Shown here: one piece after another, positions 1-8,778 of the stretch | Layout of the letters: each line of letters begins with the position of its first letter | How positions within the stretch are numbered: position 1 is the first letter of the stretch | DNA from: Saccharicrinis aurantiacus | GTDB lineage: Bacteria; Bacteroidota; Bacteroidia; Bacteroidales; Marinilabiliaceae | Direction of reading: 5' to 3' | Assembly (NCBI RefSeq): GCF_001660705.2 | Contig: NZ_LYBV02000008.1 | Span: 1-61,580, forward strand | DNA: 61,580 nt | The notes under the pieces: generated by a model | Told to the model about the DNA's origin: nothing | Database searches by the model: none | What the model saw: only the letters and a program-made list of their open reading frames with translations | Made by a program: the position numbers and the translations under genes

Positions 1-15
1 TACATCAATAATGGT

Positions 16-48
16 AAAGCCTTGCAGATACTCTGTGAGGCTTTTTTT
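16..48 (+). terminator. Rho-independent terminator of a gene upstream of the window
   Basis: AAAGCCT and AGGCTTT arms with an inner CAGA/TCTG pairing are followed by a run of seven T. It reads as a plus-strand terminator for a gene whose body lies left of the window. Positions 49-169 hold nothing recognisable. Confidence 0.7.
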
Positions 49-169
49 GTTGCTTTAAATGGACCTTTGAATCTTTATAATATTACTGCTTGAATAGTTC
101 TTGTGTGAGGGATTGAAGTGACATCCTTTGTGATATTAATCTTGTAGGTAGTGATTTATATTTGGGGCT

Positions 170-207
170 AAAAAAACGAGACCATCTTATCTTGAGATAG
201 TCTCGTT
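170..207 (-). terminator. Terminator of the GH2-like gene
   Basis: AACGAGAC (175-182) pairs with GTCTCGTT (200-207), with an inner ATCT/AGAT extension. On the minus strand the stem is followed by a T run (plus-strand A run at 171-176). It lies just past the stop codon of the minus-strand GH2-like gene. Confidence 0.8.
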
Positions 208-219
208 GTAAGCAATATG

Positions 220-3159
220 TTATTTATCTTTCCAACTACTTAAAGTAAATGCGTTTAACCAAATACCTTTGTTTGTTTCTGCATCTTTAAAAGTTATTGT
301 AACCGGGTTAATACCATCGGATGTAAATATAGTGGTAGATTCTGCAACTCTGTCAAATTGCATATTTTTACCATTTGTTGGTTCTACAGTAGAGTAGAGT
401 TCATTATTAACACTGATGCTTATTTTATTAGCATACGGCATTGATGTGATACGAGCTGATTTTAATTTGTCGATATTTGTATCCATTAAATCAGAGTTTG
501 TTTTTGGCGCATGATGAATGGTATTTAGCTTATATGTGCCTTTCGGAATATTTGTAAAACTTAGTTCTAAACCTTTTTCATCTATAGCCATAACACCTTC
601 GCCATATGTAAAACCATACTTGCCAATGACATTCATTTCTCCCAACCAGCGAATTACACCATTATTTGATGCTGTGCGTATGTTTGCTTTGATTCCACCA
701 AATATATCCAAATCTTTTGAGGAAGGTTTATTGTCCTCACTGTTCCAAGGTGTCCATCCGAATTGAATTAATTGGTCGTTTGCACCTAAATCCACTTTGA
801 TGTTTTCAAAATCGTAAATTGGTTGTGCATTCGCAATTATCATATCGTTTTCTTTGGGGGTAGAAATAACTGTTGCTTTTGCAGTTTTTAAGCCCTTACT
901 TTTTGCAGAGATTGTGATTTTCCCAGTATTAGTGTCAGCCTGTATTAAAACAGGAGCTTCACCGTTCTCAATGAACATTGGGTTAGCATTTATGTTTGCG
1001 TTATCGCCATAAATTTTTGCTGGCCCTGAAATGCTAAATTCTACCTCTCCAACAGAATCTCTAACAAGAGTTCCATTTTTGTCTAAGACTTGTGCATAAG
1101 CAACTAATATATCAGATCCATCAGCTTCGAACTTTCTGTTTAAAGTATCTAAAACTAAATTTAAGTGATGTGGTTTTAATGGAGTTTGTATAGTTTGAGT
1201 GACAAACTCATTCCCGTTTTTATAACCTATAGCCTTAAGTTTTCCTTTTTTATAATTATCTATCTTAAATAAATAAGGAGGATGATCTAAACCAATATAG
1301 CTTGTGTCACTTGATGGTTTTTGCTTCATAAATGATTTTCCATTAAGAAATAATTCAATCTCATCGGCATTACTATAAATATTGAGCTCCTTTACATTTG
1401 GAGTCCAGCCCTCTTCGATGTGTAAATAAGGTTCTTCACACATCTCTGATGGATACCAAAGTAATCCTTTTTTAGGTTGGCGAAAGATTGTCATAGCGCC
1501 ACTTCGGGTTCTATCTTTCATGCTTTTGTATTTGGGGTGAGTAGGGTGAAATGTATAATAGGCATGAGCCGTCCAGGAGATGATACCTGCCATTTTTGGA
1601 TCGCGTTTATGTACGGCCACTGTTGCTGGTCCATGATGACCTTCCATTGCAAACATCGGTTCTGATCTGTCCCAGATGAATGGGCCATATAGCATATTTG
1701 CATTAATGTCAGTTAAACCAGAGGCTTGCCATCCGGTCCATCTTGCCCCTTGTGAGGCTGTTAGTCTTACTGGATCTTCTTGTTTAATAGCGCAATGAAT
1801 TTGAGGTACATAACCACGATGATTAATACCAGCTCCCCATATTACAATTGATGGATGATTGCGATGATTACGCACCATCATGCGCGCAGATAGTTCTAAA
1901 TTATCAAACCATTTTTCTGTAGCATTCATTGTAGTCCATGTTGGAGCTTCCTCATAGACTAAAATTCCTAACTCATCACATGCTTCCATAATAGCATTAT
2001 CGTGAGGATAGTGCGCCGTTCTCATTACGTTAAATCCAAGTTGCTTGAATTGCAGCATATCTTTTTTATGGAGAGAATTTGGTAACGCATCGCCTAGATA
2101 GGCATAATGTTGATGGCGATTAAAGCCAACTAGCGTTATAGGTTTACCATTAAGTATGAATCCTAATTCATTATCTAAGCGAAAAGAGCGAATTCCTAGT
2201 CTATTCTCAAGGCAGTCAATGCTTTCTCCATCAATTAGTACTTCGGTATTTACACGGTATAAGTAAGGATTGTCAACATCCCAAAACTGTACATCATCCT
2301 CTAAGCTACCAATCTGATTAAACTCAAATTCTCGGCCAGCTTCAATGGTTTCTTCTGCTTTAAGTTTTAAAACCACTATTCCCTCGTTATTAATGATGCG
2401 TTGAATCACCTCGCATTTTCTAGAGTTAGAGTTTTCATTTTTAACAACGGTTTTAATATCGATAACCGCATTTTTATTAACTACATCAACAGTAGGAGTG
2501 GTTATATTTATACCTGCTTTTAATGCTTCCCAGTTAAAAGTAATGTGTACTTTATCGGTTTCAACCAGATAAACATCGCGGTATAGTCCACTAAATTTAA
2601 CGTAATCAAAAGGTCCTGGGTCCGGTGGAATGTTCTTGTTGCGACGGTTGTCAACCATTAGGGTAATTTGATTACTTGCCCCACGATTCACGAAATTGCT
2701 TATATCGAAATGAAAAGGCGTATATCCGGTTACCGCAAACTCACCAACATGCTTGCCATTAACCCAAAGGTTGGTAACTTGATGTGCTCCTTCAAATTCG
2801 AGAAATACTTTTTTATCAGAATTGCTGCTAACTTTAATATCGCGGCGGTACCAACCTACCGTTCGGTGGAAGGTAGGTTGTTCTTTACTATCCTCACATA
2901 AATCGAGGGTTAAGGAGGTTGGTTTTAAAGTGTGAGGTACACTAACCATTTCCCAATTACTGTCGTTAGTGCTTGTTTCATAAAACTTAGCTTCAGGATC
3001 GCCTAAATGAAATCGCCAGTTGGTATTAATGCATTCTTTCGAACGTTGAGAGTTTGGGTAACCATAAGGCAGTTTTTTGTTTTCTGCATTTATATTACCT
3101 GTTAAAATAAGAGCTAGTAATAAGCTTATGAATAGGTATTTGCTTTTTAATAATATCAT
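220..3159 (-). CDS. Glycoside hydrolase family 2-like protein, altered acid/base motif
   Basis: A 979-residue exported protein with a signal peptide at residues 1-25 (hydrophobic core, cut after NINA). The order is that of GH2 beta-galactosidases: sugar-binding jelly roll (about 45-200), Ig-like domain (about 205-325), TIM barrel (about 330-590), then C-terminal Ig-like and galactose-binding-like domains. The nucleophile region is present (FAMEGHHG, E506). The usual acid/base motif W-[GS]-x(2,3)-N-E reads WGAGINH at 441-447, so the catalytic Glu is replaced by His. The family normally removes terminal beta-galactose. This copy may use another residue, act on an unusual galactan linkage, or be inactive. 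It lies next to GH86, so an agar or porphyran substrate is likely. It has its own promoter, because a terminator separates it from GH86. Confidence 0.85.
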   Translation of the reverse strand: MILLKSKYLFISLLLALILTGNINAENKKLPYGYPNSQRSKECINTNWRFHLGDPEAKFYETSTNDSNWEMVSVPHTLKPTSLTLDLCEDSKEQPTFHRTVGWYRRDIKVSSNSDKKVFLEFEGAHQVTNLWVNGKHVGEFAVTGYTPFHFDISNFVNRGASNQITLMVDNRRNKNIPPDPGPFDYVKFSGLYRDVYLVETDKVHITFNWEALKAGINITTPTVDVVNKNAVIDIKTVVKNENSNSRKCEVIQRIINNEGIVVLKLKAEETIEAGREFEFNQIGSLEDDVQFWDVDNPYLYRVNTEVLIDGESIDCLENRLGIRSFRLDNELGFILNGKPITLVGFNRHQHYAYLGDALPNSLHKKDMLQFKQLGFNVMRTAHYPHDNAIMEACDELGILVYEEAPTWTTMNATEKWFDNLELSARMMVRNHRNHPSIVIWGAGINHRGYVPQIHCAIKQEDPVRLTASQGARWTGWQASGLTDINANMLYGPFIWDRSEPMFAMEGHHGPATVAVHKRDPKMAGIISWTAHAYYTFHPTHPKYKSMKDRTRSGAMTIFRQPKKGLLWYPSEMCEEPYLHIEEGWTPNVKELNIYSNADEIELFLNGKSFMKQKPSSDTSYIGLDHPPYLFKIDNYKKGKLKAIGYKNGNEFVTQTIQTPLKPHHLNLVLDTLNRKFEADGSDILVAYAQVLDKNGTLVRDSVGEVEFSISGPAKIYGDNANINANPMFIENGEAPVLIQADTNTGKITISAKSKGLKTAKATVISTPKENDMIIANAQPIYDFENIKVDLGANDQLIQFGWTPWNSEDNKPSSKDLDIFGGIKANIRTASNNGVIRWLGEMNVIGKYGFTYGEGVMAIDEKGLELSFTNIPKGTYKLNTIHHAPKTNSDLMDTNIDKLKSARITSMPYANKISISVNNELYSTVEPTNGKNMQFDRVAESTTIFTSDGINPVTITFKDAETNKGIWLNAFTLSSWKDK

Positions 3160-3188
3160 GGATAATTATTTATGAATATTTATAGAGG

Positions 3189-3252
3189 CAAATTACTAGA
3201 ATTATCTGATAACAAGGAGGTGATAATTGTTTGGCAAGGAGGGGGTTTTTAT
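3189..3252 (-). promoter_or_regulatory. Promoter of GH2-like gene with C5 tract (proposed HTCS site)
   Basis: Read on the minus strand, ATAAAAACCCCCTCC (C5 at plus 3241-3245) is followed 48 nt later by TTTG (plus 3192-3189) inside GTAATTTG, a -7-like element. The start codon is 30 nt beyond. The same spacing occurs upstream of four other PUL transcription units in this window. The operator role is inference. Confidence 0.5.
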
Positions 3253-3270
3253 GCCTCAGTATTTTTAAAT

Positions 3271-3310
3271 AAAAAACCACCACCTAAATTAATAGATGGT
3301 GGTAAAAAAA
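3271..3310 (-). terminator. Terminator between GH86 and the GH2-like gene
   Basis: ACCACCACCT (3276-3285) pairs with AGATGGTGGT (3294-3303) with one mismatch, flanked by an A run on one side and a T-equivalent run on the other. It ends the GH86 transcript on the minus strand, so the downstream GH2-like gene needs its own promoter. Confidence 0.75.
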
Positions 3311-3323
3311 ACTAAAACTACAC

Positions 3324-5447
3324 TTATTGTAGAATTATCTTATTGGTATAAAATGCCCTTACACCTTTTAATCGAACAATATATAGTCCCTTTGGAAAAT
3401 TAATGTTAGTTAAAGTAAGTTTGGTATCATCATTATTAATAGTTTGACTATAAACGATAGAGCCATTTAATGACAGAATATCTAATTGATTAAAAACCCC
3501 GTTTCTACTCATATTAATATTCAGCGTATTATGTGTGAGTACTGTTGGATATATAGTGACCTTTGATAGTTTATCTTCATCTACTTTAACATTTGATTGC
3601 TCATCTAATAAGTCGACCTGAAGAACTACAGAGCTAATTTGTCCTCCATTATCTGAAAAGTTTATTGTTACAACATTTTCTCCCTCGGCAATTAAATCAA
3701 TTGGCACCGGTATTTCAATCATGCCAAAGAATGTTTCACGAGCTTCTTGGTCGTATCCTGCCCAATTATCAGGTACAGTTACATTGCTTCCGTTTAGCGT
3801 AACGCTTGGTTTTTTTCTTTTATCATGCGTTCTACCAATTGACATTCTGATATAAGCATAACCCCCATTTAAGTTTGTCTCAACATTGTTAAAGGTAAAA
3901 GATTTTTCTCCGTCAATTTGTACTATATGGTTTTCGCAATAGTATTTAGATGTTCTTATATGGTTATCTTGTTCTAGAGTATTGTTGAAATAATATTCCA
4001 AAATAACTGTTTCTCCAGGTAAAAGTATAACATTGGTTGGATTCTCACTTAGTGTTGTTTCTGAATATTCATGAGGTTTAATTGGATCACCTGCCTTTTC
4101 TATCCAGTATATTTTAAGTGATTTTTTCACAACTTGACTAAGGCCTCCAGCGATGTTAAAACCATCGAAATTATCTAAGTAAATATTTTCTTCTTCATCG
4201 CCCAGGTTATTTAGGGCTAATTGAAAACGGTTGCCATCAACTAATGCGTGTGTTTGAATATCAGGATTCATTGTTTTTACCAATGCTCTTTTACCTTCAA
4301 AGTCTTTCCATAAATCGTAAAAGGTAATTTTGGGTGTGTACATCCATTCGGTTGCATTAGTGATTGGCTTACCCATATATTCGTCAGTCGGGCGAAGGGT
4401 AACTGCTCCATATGGTGTATATCCATTATTATTGTAATGCCATTCAGATTTATCAGTGTTAAATGGTACAGATATCAACAGGTCATTCTCTCGGTTTAAG
4501 AAATTAAATAATAGGTGGTTATTTGAACGAACCGATTGTACAGCTTTGCCATCATCCCATCCTGCTGGGTAAATACCACCTTCATCAGTTCCTTTAAAAA
4601 TACCTCCATACTCAGATAATGCGTGTGGTTTAACAGTTCCCCATTTTATCCAGCTGTAAGTTTCGATCAAATCCAAAACTGCCTCGCTATTAGAACCAGA
4701 ACGTTGAACAGGACTGCCTGTTACATTTGTACCATCATAAAGGTGTGTTGCAAAACCATCCATATTTTCACCTGCGATATCCATAAAGAGCTTTTGATTA
4801 TCATCCCAGTGGCTAAAATCAGATTTTTCCATTTCTGGCCATGCTGATGAGTAACCAATTATTTTCATGTTTTTAAGTTCTGGCGTTGCGTGTACAGCTT
4901 TACCCACTTCGCTAAATACTTCTGACATTTGCTCCTTAATGGTTGTTTGTGTTACTCCACTTCCCTCAGGGATAAACTCCCAAGCATGAACGAATGGTTC
5001 ATTCATAGGCTCATAAAACTCAGCAACTGATCCGTTAGAAACTTTATTCATATAGTATTGTGCTGCCCATCTTCCGGCTTCTACTGCATCAATATTATAA
5101 ACGTAAGTTGTTTTAGGGTGTTCTGTTTGAATGTAATTTTTGACTACTTGTCTTTCAATTCCGGGATTTAAATGTGCCTCTTCAGGCGGAAATACACCTG
5201 GATCTGTTTTACTATCTGAGAAAGCTCCCCAAAAGCCACGTGTTTTCATCACATTGTAATCTTCGTAGAACTGATCTAATTCTGTATCCGATTTTGTGGA
5301 GTGTAAATTAAAATATTTGGCTCTATCTATTTCAGAAACATCTCCTAAATGCCTTTGTATCTTGGGAGAGAAAGTTACTTTAGTTTGAGCACTAGCTCCA
5401 TTAACAATTGCTAATAGTAGAGCTCCGCCAAGTAGAATTCTTTTCAT
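3324..5447 (-). CDS. GH86 beta-agarase/beta-porphyranase with type IX sorting domain
   Basis: A 707-residue secreted endo-acting galactanase candidate. Residues 1-20 form a signal peptide ending ASA-Q. The TIM-barrel catalytic domain of the GH86 type (about 25-450) shows the acid/base motif EPMNEPF (E150) and the nucleophile motif LSEYGG (E279). Beta-sandwich domains follow (about 460-620). The last 75 residues are a type A Por/type IX sorting domain (TIYPTVL at the start, FPKGLYIVRL near the end), so the enzyme should be released or anchored outside the cell. GH86 enzymes cut internal beta-1,4 bonds of agarose or porphyran; the sequence alone does not tell me which. No sulfatase or GH117 is seen in the window, so full depolymerisation needs genes elsewhere. 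It is a monocistronic unit with a C5-tract promoter and its own terminator. Confidence 0.88.
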   Translation of the reverse strand: MKRILLGGALLLAIVNGASAQTKVTFSPKIQRHLGDVSEIDRAKYFNLHSTKSDTELDQFYEDYNVMKTRGFWGAFSDSKTDPGVFPPEEAHLNPGIERQVVKNYIQTEHPKTTYVYNIDAVEAGRWAAQYYMNKVSNGSVAEFYEPMNEPFVHAWEFIPEGSGVTQTTIKEQMSEVFSEVGKAVHATPELKNMKIIGYSSAWPEMEKSDFSHWDDNQKLFMDIAGENMDGFATHLYDGTNVTGSPVQRSGSNSEAVLDLIETYSWIKWGTVKPHALSEYGGIFKGTDEGGIYPAGWDDGKAVQSVRSNNHLLFNFLNRENDLLISVPFNTDKSEWHYNNNGYTPYGAVTLRPTDEYMGKPITNATEWMYTPKITFYDLWKDFEGKRALVKTMNPDIQTHALVDGNRFQLALNNLGDEEENIYLDNFDGFNIAGGLSQVVKKSLKIYWIEKAGDPIKPHEYSETTLSENPTNVILLPGETVILEYYFNNTLEQDNHIRTSKYYCENHIVQIDGEKSFTFNNVETNLNGGYAYIRMSIGRTHDKRKKPSVTLNGSNVTVPDNWAGYDQEARETFFGMIEIPVPIDLIAEGENVVTINFSDNGGQISSVVLQVDLLDEQSNVKVDEDKLSKVTIYPTVLTHNTLNINMSRNGVFNQLDILSLNGSIVYSQTINNDDTKLTLTNINFPKGLYIVRLKGVRAFYTNKIILQ

Positions 5448-5499
5448 ATTTATAGAAATTTTAAGTGGTAAGAAATTCGTTAACTATAGATTCTTTTTA

Positions 5500-5562
5500 C
5501 AAAGCAACTTATTATTACACTGAATGGAGAAACAGATAAACGTCTATAAAGGGGGTATTTTT
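5500..5562 (-). promoter_or_regulatory. GH86 promoter with C5 tract (proposed HTCS site)
   Basis: Minus-strand GGAAAAATACCCCCTTTATAG (C5 at plus 5551-5555) is followed after 47 nt by TTTG of TTGCTTTG (plus 5507-5500), one mismatch from the Bacteroidota -7 box TAnnTTTG. The layout matches the other PUL promoters in this window. Confidence 0.5.
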
Positions 5563-5739
5563 CCGTGTGCTAAGTGATGACTATTTATAGGGTTAATTTT
5601 TATCAATAGTGCTCCTAAAGTTTATCATGCCAAAAGTAACTTGAGTTGAAATGAACTTTAAAAAGGCGTTAAATTTTAACATCCATTAAGATTTTGGTTT
5701 TGCTGATGTGATTCTATGGTTAGTTTTTTTCGAAGCTCT

Positions 5740-5758
5740 ATTACGCAGTATACGTAAT
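5740..5758. promoter_or_regulatory. Inverted repeat in the GH86/TonB-receptor intergenic region
   Basis: ATTACG and CGTAAT arms surround a 7-nt centre. It lies in the 503-bp gap between the divergent GH86 and TonB-receptor genes, about 40 bp before the stronger palindrome at 5801. It may be an operator. The rest of the gap (about 5563-5739) shows nothing clear. Confidence 0.25.
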
Positions 5759-5800
5759 TTCTTAACATTATAAAGATCTCTTCTTTAGTGACATTGTATA

Positions 5801-5820
5801 TTAACATAATCTAATGTTAA
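5801..5820. promoter_or_regulatory. 20-bp palindrome over the -33 position of the TonB-receptor promoter
   Basis: TTAACATAATCTAATGTTAA has perfect 7-bp arms around a 6-nt centre. It lies where a -33 element would be relative to the -7 box at 5834. A copy matching at 17 of 20 positions lies before the next gene (8691-8710). It is a likely binding site for a dimeric regulator. Confidence 0.55.
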
Positions 5821-5833
5821 CTGCATATCATCC

Positions 5834-5841
5834 TACTTTTG
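5834..5841 (+). promoter_or_regulatory. -7 promoter element of the TonB receptor gene
   Basis: TACTTTTG matches the Bacteroidota -7 consensus TAnnTTTG exactly. No TTTG -33 box is present 20 nt upstream. The palindrome at 5801-5820 occupies that place, which suggests regulated use of this promoter. Confidence 0.5.
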
Positions 5842-5950
5842 CTAAACTGTCAATTTACATATTCTAACATTTTTAGGAATAATTATGGCATCTATTCGTG
5901 TGAAGATTTAATAAAAATATCAGACAGAATATTACAAACTCAAATTGAAA

Positions 5951-8686
5951 ATGAAAAACAAATTATTGTTATTAACGATACTCTTGGGATGGAGTATTGT
6001 TATGTCGGCCCAAAACGGAATAATAAAAGGTATTATTACCGATAAACAAACGGGTGAAGAATTAGTAGGAGCGGCAGTTGTGATTGATGGCACTACAATT
6101 GGTACAATCACAAATTTTATGGGAGAGTATGAACTCCCTCCATTATCTGATGGTACTTATAATGTAAGAGCACAGTTTATTTCATACGACCCGATATTAA
6201 TTAATAACGTAACTATTAGTAACGGAGAAGTAAAAACAGTTAACATTCAATTATCCGCAGCTACAATGGATATTGATGAAGTACAAGTTGTAGCCAAAGC
6301 AAACAGAGAATCTGAAAACATGCTTCTAATGGAGCAGAAGAATGCTGTTATTGCAGCTCAAGCTATTGGAGCGCAGGAGTTATCTCGAAAAGGTGTTAGT
6401 GATGCCGAAGGTGCTGTTACAAAAATATCAGGGGTTTCGAAGCAAGATGGCGTAAAAAATGTTTTTGTACGTGGTTTAGGAGACAGAACAAATTCAACCA
6501 CCTTAAATGGTTTTCCAATGCCATCAGAAGATCCTAGTTATAAGAATATTGCTCTGGATATGTTTCCTTCAGATATCATTCAAAGCGTTAGTGTAGATAA
6601 AGTTTTCTCTTCAACAACTACAGGGGATGTTGGTGGTGCTAACATTGATATTAAAACCAAAATATTACAAAGCGATCAGGAAGTTGCCATTAGTGTTTCA
6701 GGAGGTGCGAATGCCCAAGTCTTAGACGGTAATTTTATGAAAGCTGATGGAGTGAATAGTTTTGGCTTTGCTAATAATTATAGTGGCCCAACAGGAACAC
6801 ATCCAACGAGCTTCGATTTTCAGAACAATCTTGACCCATCGGCAGTTGATTATCGATTTAATCAAAGTTTAGGAATATCGGCTGGGAAAAAAGTAAAAAT
6901 TAATGATAACGACCTATCAATGTTTATTGCTACCTCTTATAGTTCGTCTTTATCAAATCAAGAAGGTGCACAAAGATCAATGATTAACGATGGTACAGTT
7001 GATAAAGATTTATCATTCGACAAGTATGATATTAATACTAACCATATGGTTATGGGTAACCTTGATTACCAGTGGTTGAATGGAAACAATATCGCATACA
7101 ATATTCTATTAGTACATACCAATAGCCAGTATTTTGCTGAGTTTGAGGGTTACGATAATGATGCGCTTCAGTCAGGAGCTGCACGTGACTCCTTATTACT
7201 TCATCGTCAGCAAGTCAATGATAACCTATTAATGGTGAATCAACTTTATGGTAGCTTTAATTTGACTCATAACTTGAAACTTAATGCAGGACTAGCCTAT
7301 AATTCAATTAATAGTAACGAACCAGATCGTAGAATTAACTTTTTATATCTCGATGATGGACAATATCAGACTTATACCCGAAAAGGTATGAACCAAAGGT
7401 ATTTTTCGGTTTTAAATAGTAGTGATTTAAACATGCGAATGATGTTTGATCTGGATTTAAACGAAAACTCTGATAAATTATCGCAGCTATCTTTCGGATA
7501 CACAAATCGTCTCGTAGCCGACAGTTTTGATGCGGTACAATATGAGATGCGACTACAGAATGTTGAAACTATTGTATTTAACTCTAAAGAGGATGTGTCG
7601 TTTGATTATATATATAATGAACAAAGATTTAATGAGGGTGAAATCTTTCTAGAGCGTATTAATTCCATCTACGATGTTAATAAATATGTTCATTCTGGTC
7701 TTGTTAATGGAGTACATGAGTTTAACTCTAAACTTGTTGGTATGGCAGGAATTAGAGTTGATTACGTTGATATCTTTGTTGATTTCGCAGGTAGTGTTGC
7801 TGATGATGGGACTTTGCACGGACGTGAAACTAATGGTAGTCAAAACTTATTTATACTACCAAGTGCAAACTTAAAGTATAGTATTAACGATAAACATGCT
7901 TTACGATTTGGTGCCAGTAGAACATACACTATGCCTCAATCTAAGGAACTTGCTCCTTTCGAATATATCGGGATGACATTTAAAGAGCGTGGTAATCCAA
8001 ACCTACAGCCTGCTACTAATAATAACCTTGATGCCAAGTGGGATTACTATTTATCAGCAGGAGAGATTATCTCTATAGCAGGTTTTTATAAACACATCCA
8101 AGATCCCATAGCACGATACAGTTCAAATAATGCCGGAGGTTTTCTATTATATGATAACGTTGGAGATATGGCTACAGCAGCAGGTATCGAATTTGAAATG
8201 AAGAAGAACCTTTTGTATAACAACGAAAGCGAAATGGGTAAGTCCCATAAATTAACATGGGGTTTAAATGCATCGTATATATATACCAATGTAAAATTAA
8301 GGGTTGACCCAGGCTCTCAGCCAACAGACCCCAACTCACAGCTTGAAGGCGCTGCCCCTTATATAGTTAATACCGATTTATCATACACATATAAAAAGAA
8401 TAATAGTTCAATTACGGCTACAGCTCTTTTTAACTACTTCAGTGATAGAGTATACTCCATCGGATACGATGGTATGCCAACTTTAATGGAAAAAGGTATT
8501 CCAACATTAGACTTTGCAGTAACAGGAAAAATAAATAAACATATTGGTGTTTCTGTTAAGTTGTTGAATGCCTTGAATCCAGAATTTGAATATTACAGAA
8601 CTATAGAGAATACTGGGCAAAGAATAGAATTAGAGGAGTATAAAAAGGGAAGTTCACTTAGCGTAGGCTTAACATATACTTTTTAG
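5951..8686 (+). CDS. TonB-dependent receptor, substrate unknown
   Basis: A 911-residue outer-membrane transporter. A signal peptide ends MSA-Q. A carboxypeptidase-regulatory-like domain (about residues 20-105) is followed by a plug domain (about 125-230, with VFVRGLGDRTNSTTLNG) and a long beta-barrel ending in aromatic F (SVGLTYTF). It is not a SusC type: the AIGYGTQKK signature seen at 35.4 kb is missing and no SusD follows. The start is the ATG at 5951, where the signal peptide begins; an in-frame TTG two codons earlier is less likely. It pairs with the downstream beta-helix lipoprotein, and both genes carry the same palindrome upstream, so they probably form one uptake system under one regulator. 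I could not deduce the ligand. Confidence 0.9.
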   Translation: MKNKLLLLTILLGWSIVMSAQNGIIKGIITDKQTGEELVGAAVVIDGTTIGTITNFMGEYELPPLSDGTYNVRAQFISYDPILINNVTISNGEVKTVNIQLSAATMDIDEVQVVAKANRESENMLLMEQKNAVIAAQAIGAQELSRKGVSDAEGAVTKISGVSKQDGVKNVFVRGLGDRTNSTTLNGFPMPSEDPSYKNIALDMFPSDIIQSVSVDKVFSSTTTGDVGGANIDIKTKILQSDQEVAISVSGGANAQVLDGNFMKADGVNSFGFANNYSGPTGTHPTSFDFQNNLDPSAVDYRFNQSLGISAGKKVKINDNDLSMFIATSYSSSLSNQEGAQRSMINDGTVDKDLSFDKYDINTNHMVMGNLDYQWLNGNNIAYNILLVHTNSQYFAEFEGYDNDALQSGAARDSLLLHRQQVNDNLLMVNQLYGSFNLTHNLKLNAGLAYNSINSNEPDRRINFLYLDDGQYQTYTRKGMNQRYFSVLNSSDLNMRMMFDLDLNENSDKLSQLSFGYTNRLVADSFDAVQYEMRLQNVETIVFNSKEDVSFDYIYNEQRFNEGEIFLERINSIYDVNKYVHSGLVNGVHEFNSKLVGMAGIRVDYVDIFVDFAGSVADDGTLHGRETNGSQNLFILPSANLKYSINDKHALRFGASRTYTMPQSKELAPFEYIGMTFKERGNPNLQPATNNNLDAKWDYYLSAGEIISIAGFYKHIQDPIARYSSNNAGGFLLYDNVGDMATAAGIEFEMKKNLLYNNESEMGKSHKLTWGLNASYIYTNVKLRVDPGSQPTDPNSQLEGAAPYIVNTDLSYTYKKNNSSITATALFNYFSDRVYSIGYDGMPTLMEKGIPTLDFAVTGKINKHIGVSVKLLNALNPEFEYYRTIENTGQRIELEEYKKGSSLSVGLTYTF

Positions 8687-8690
8687 TAGC

Positions 8691-8710
8691 TTAACATAAT
8701 ATAGTGTTAT
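8691..8710. promoter_or_regulatory. Second copy of the TTAACAT palindrome
   Basis: TTAACATAATATAGTGTTAT matches the 5801-5820 site at 17 of 20 positions and keeps TAACA/TGTTA arms. It starts 4 nt after the receptor stop codon. A -7-like TTTATTTG follows at 8717-8724, so the lipoprotein gene may have its own co-regulated promoter. Confidence 0.5.
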
Positions 8711-8778
8711 TTGACCTTTATTTGCAGAAGAATATTTTAATAAACGATTATAATTTAAATCAAAAACAGTAACAGAAA

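Noticed and set aside
5839-6045. 68-codon open frame at the start of the TonB receptor
   Set aside because: It overlaps the receptor's signal peptide in another frame and does not resemble a leader peptide.
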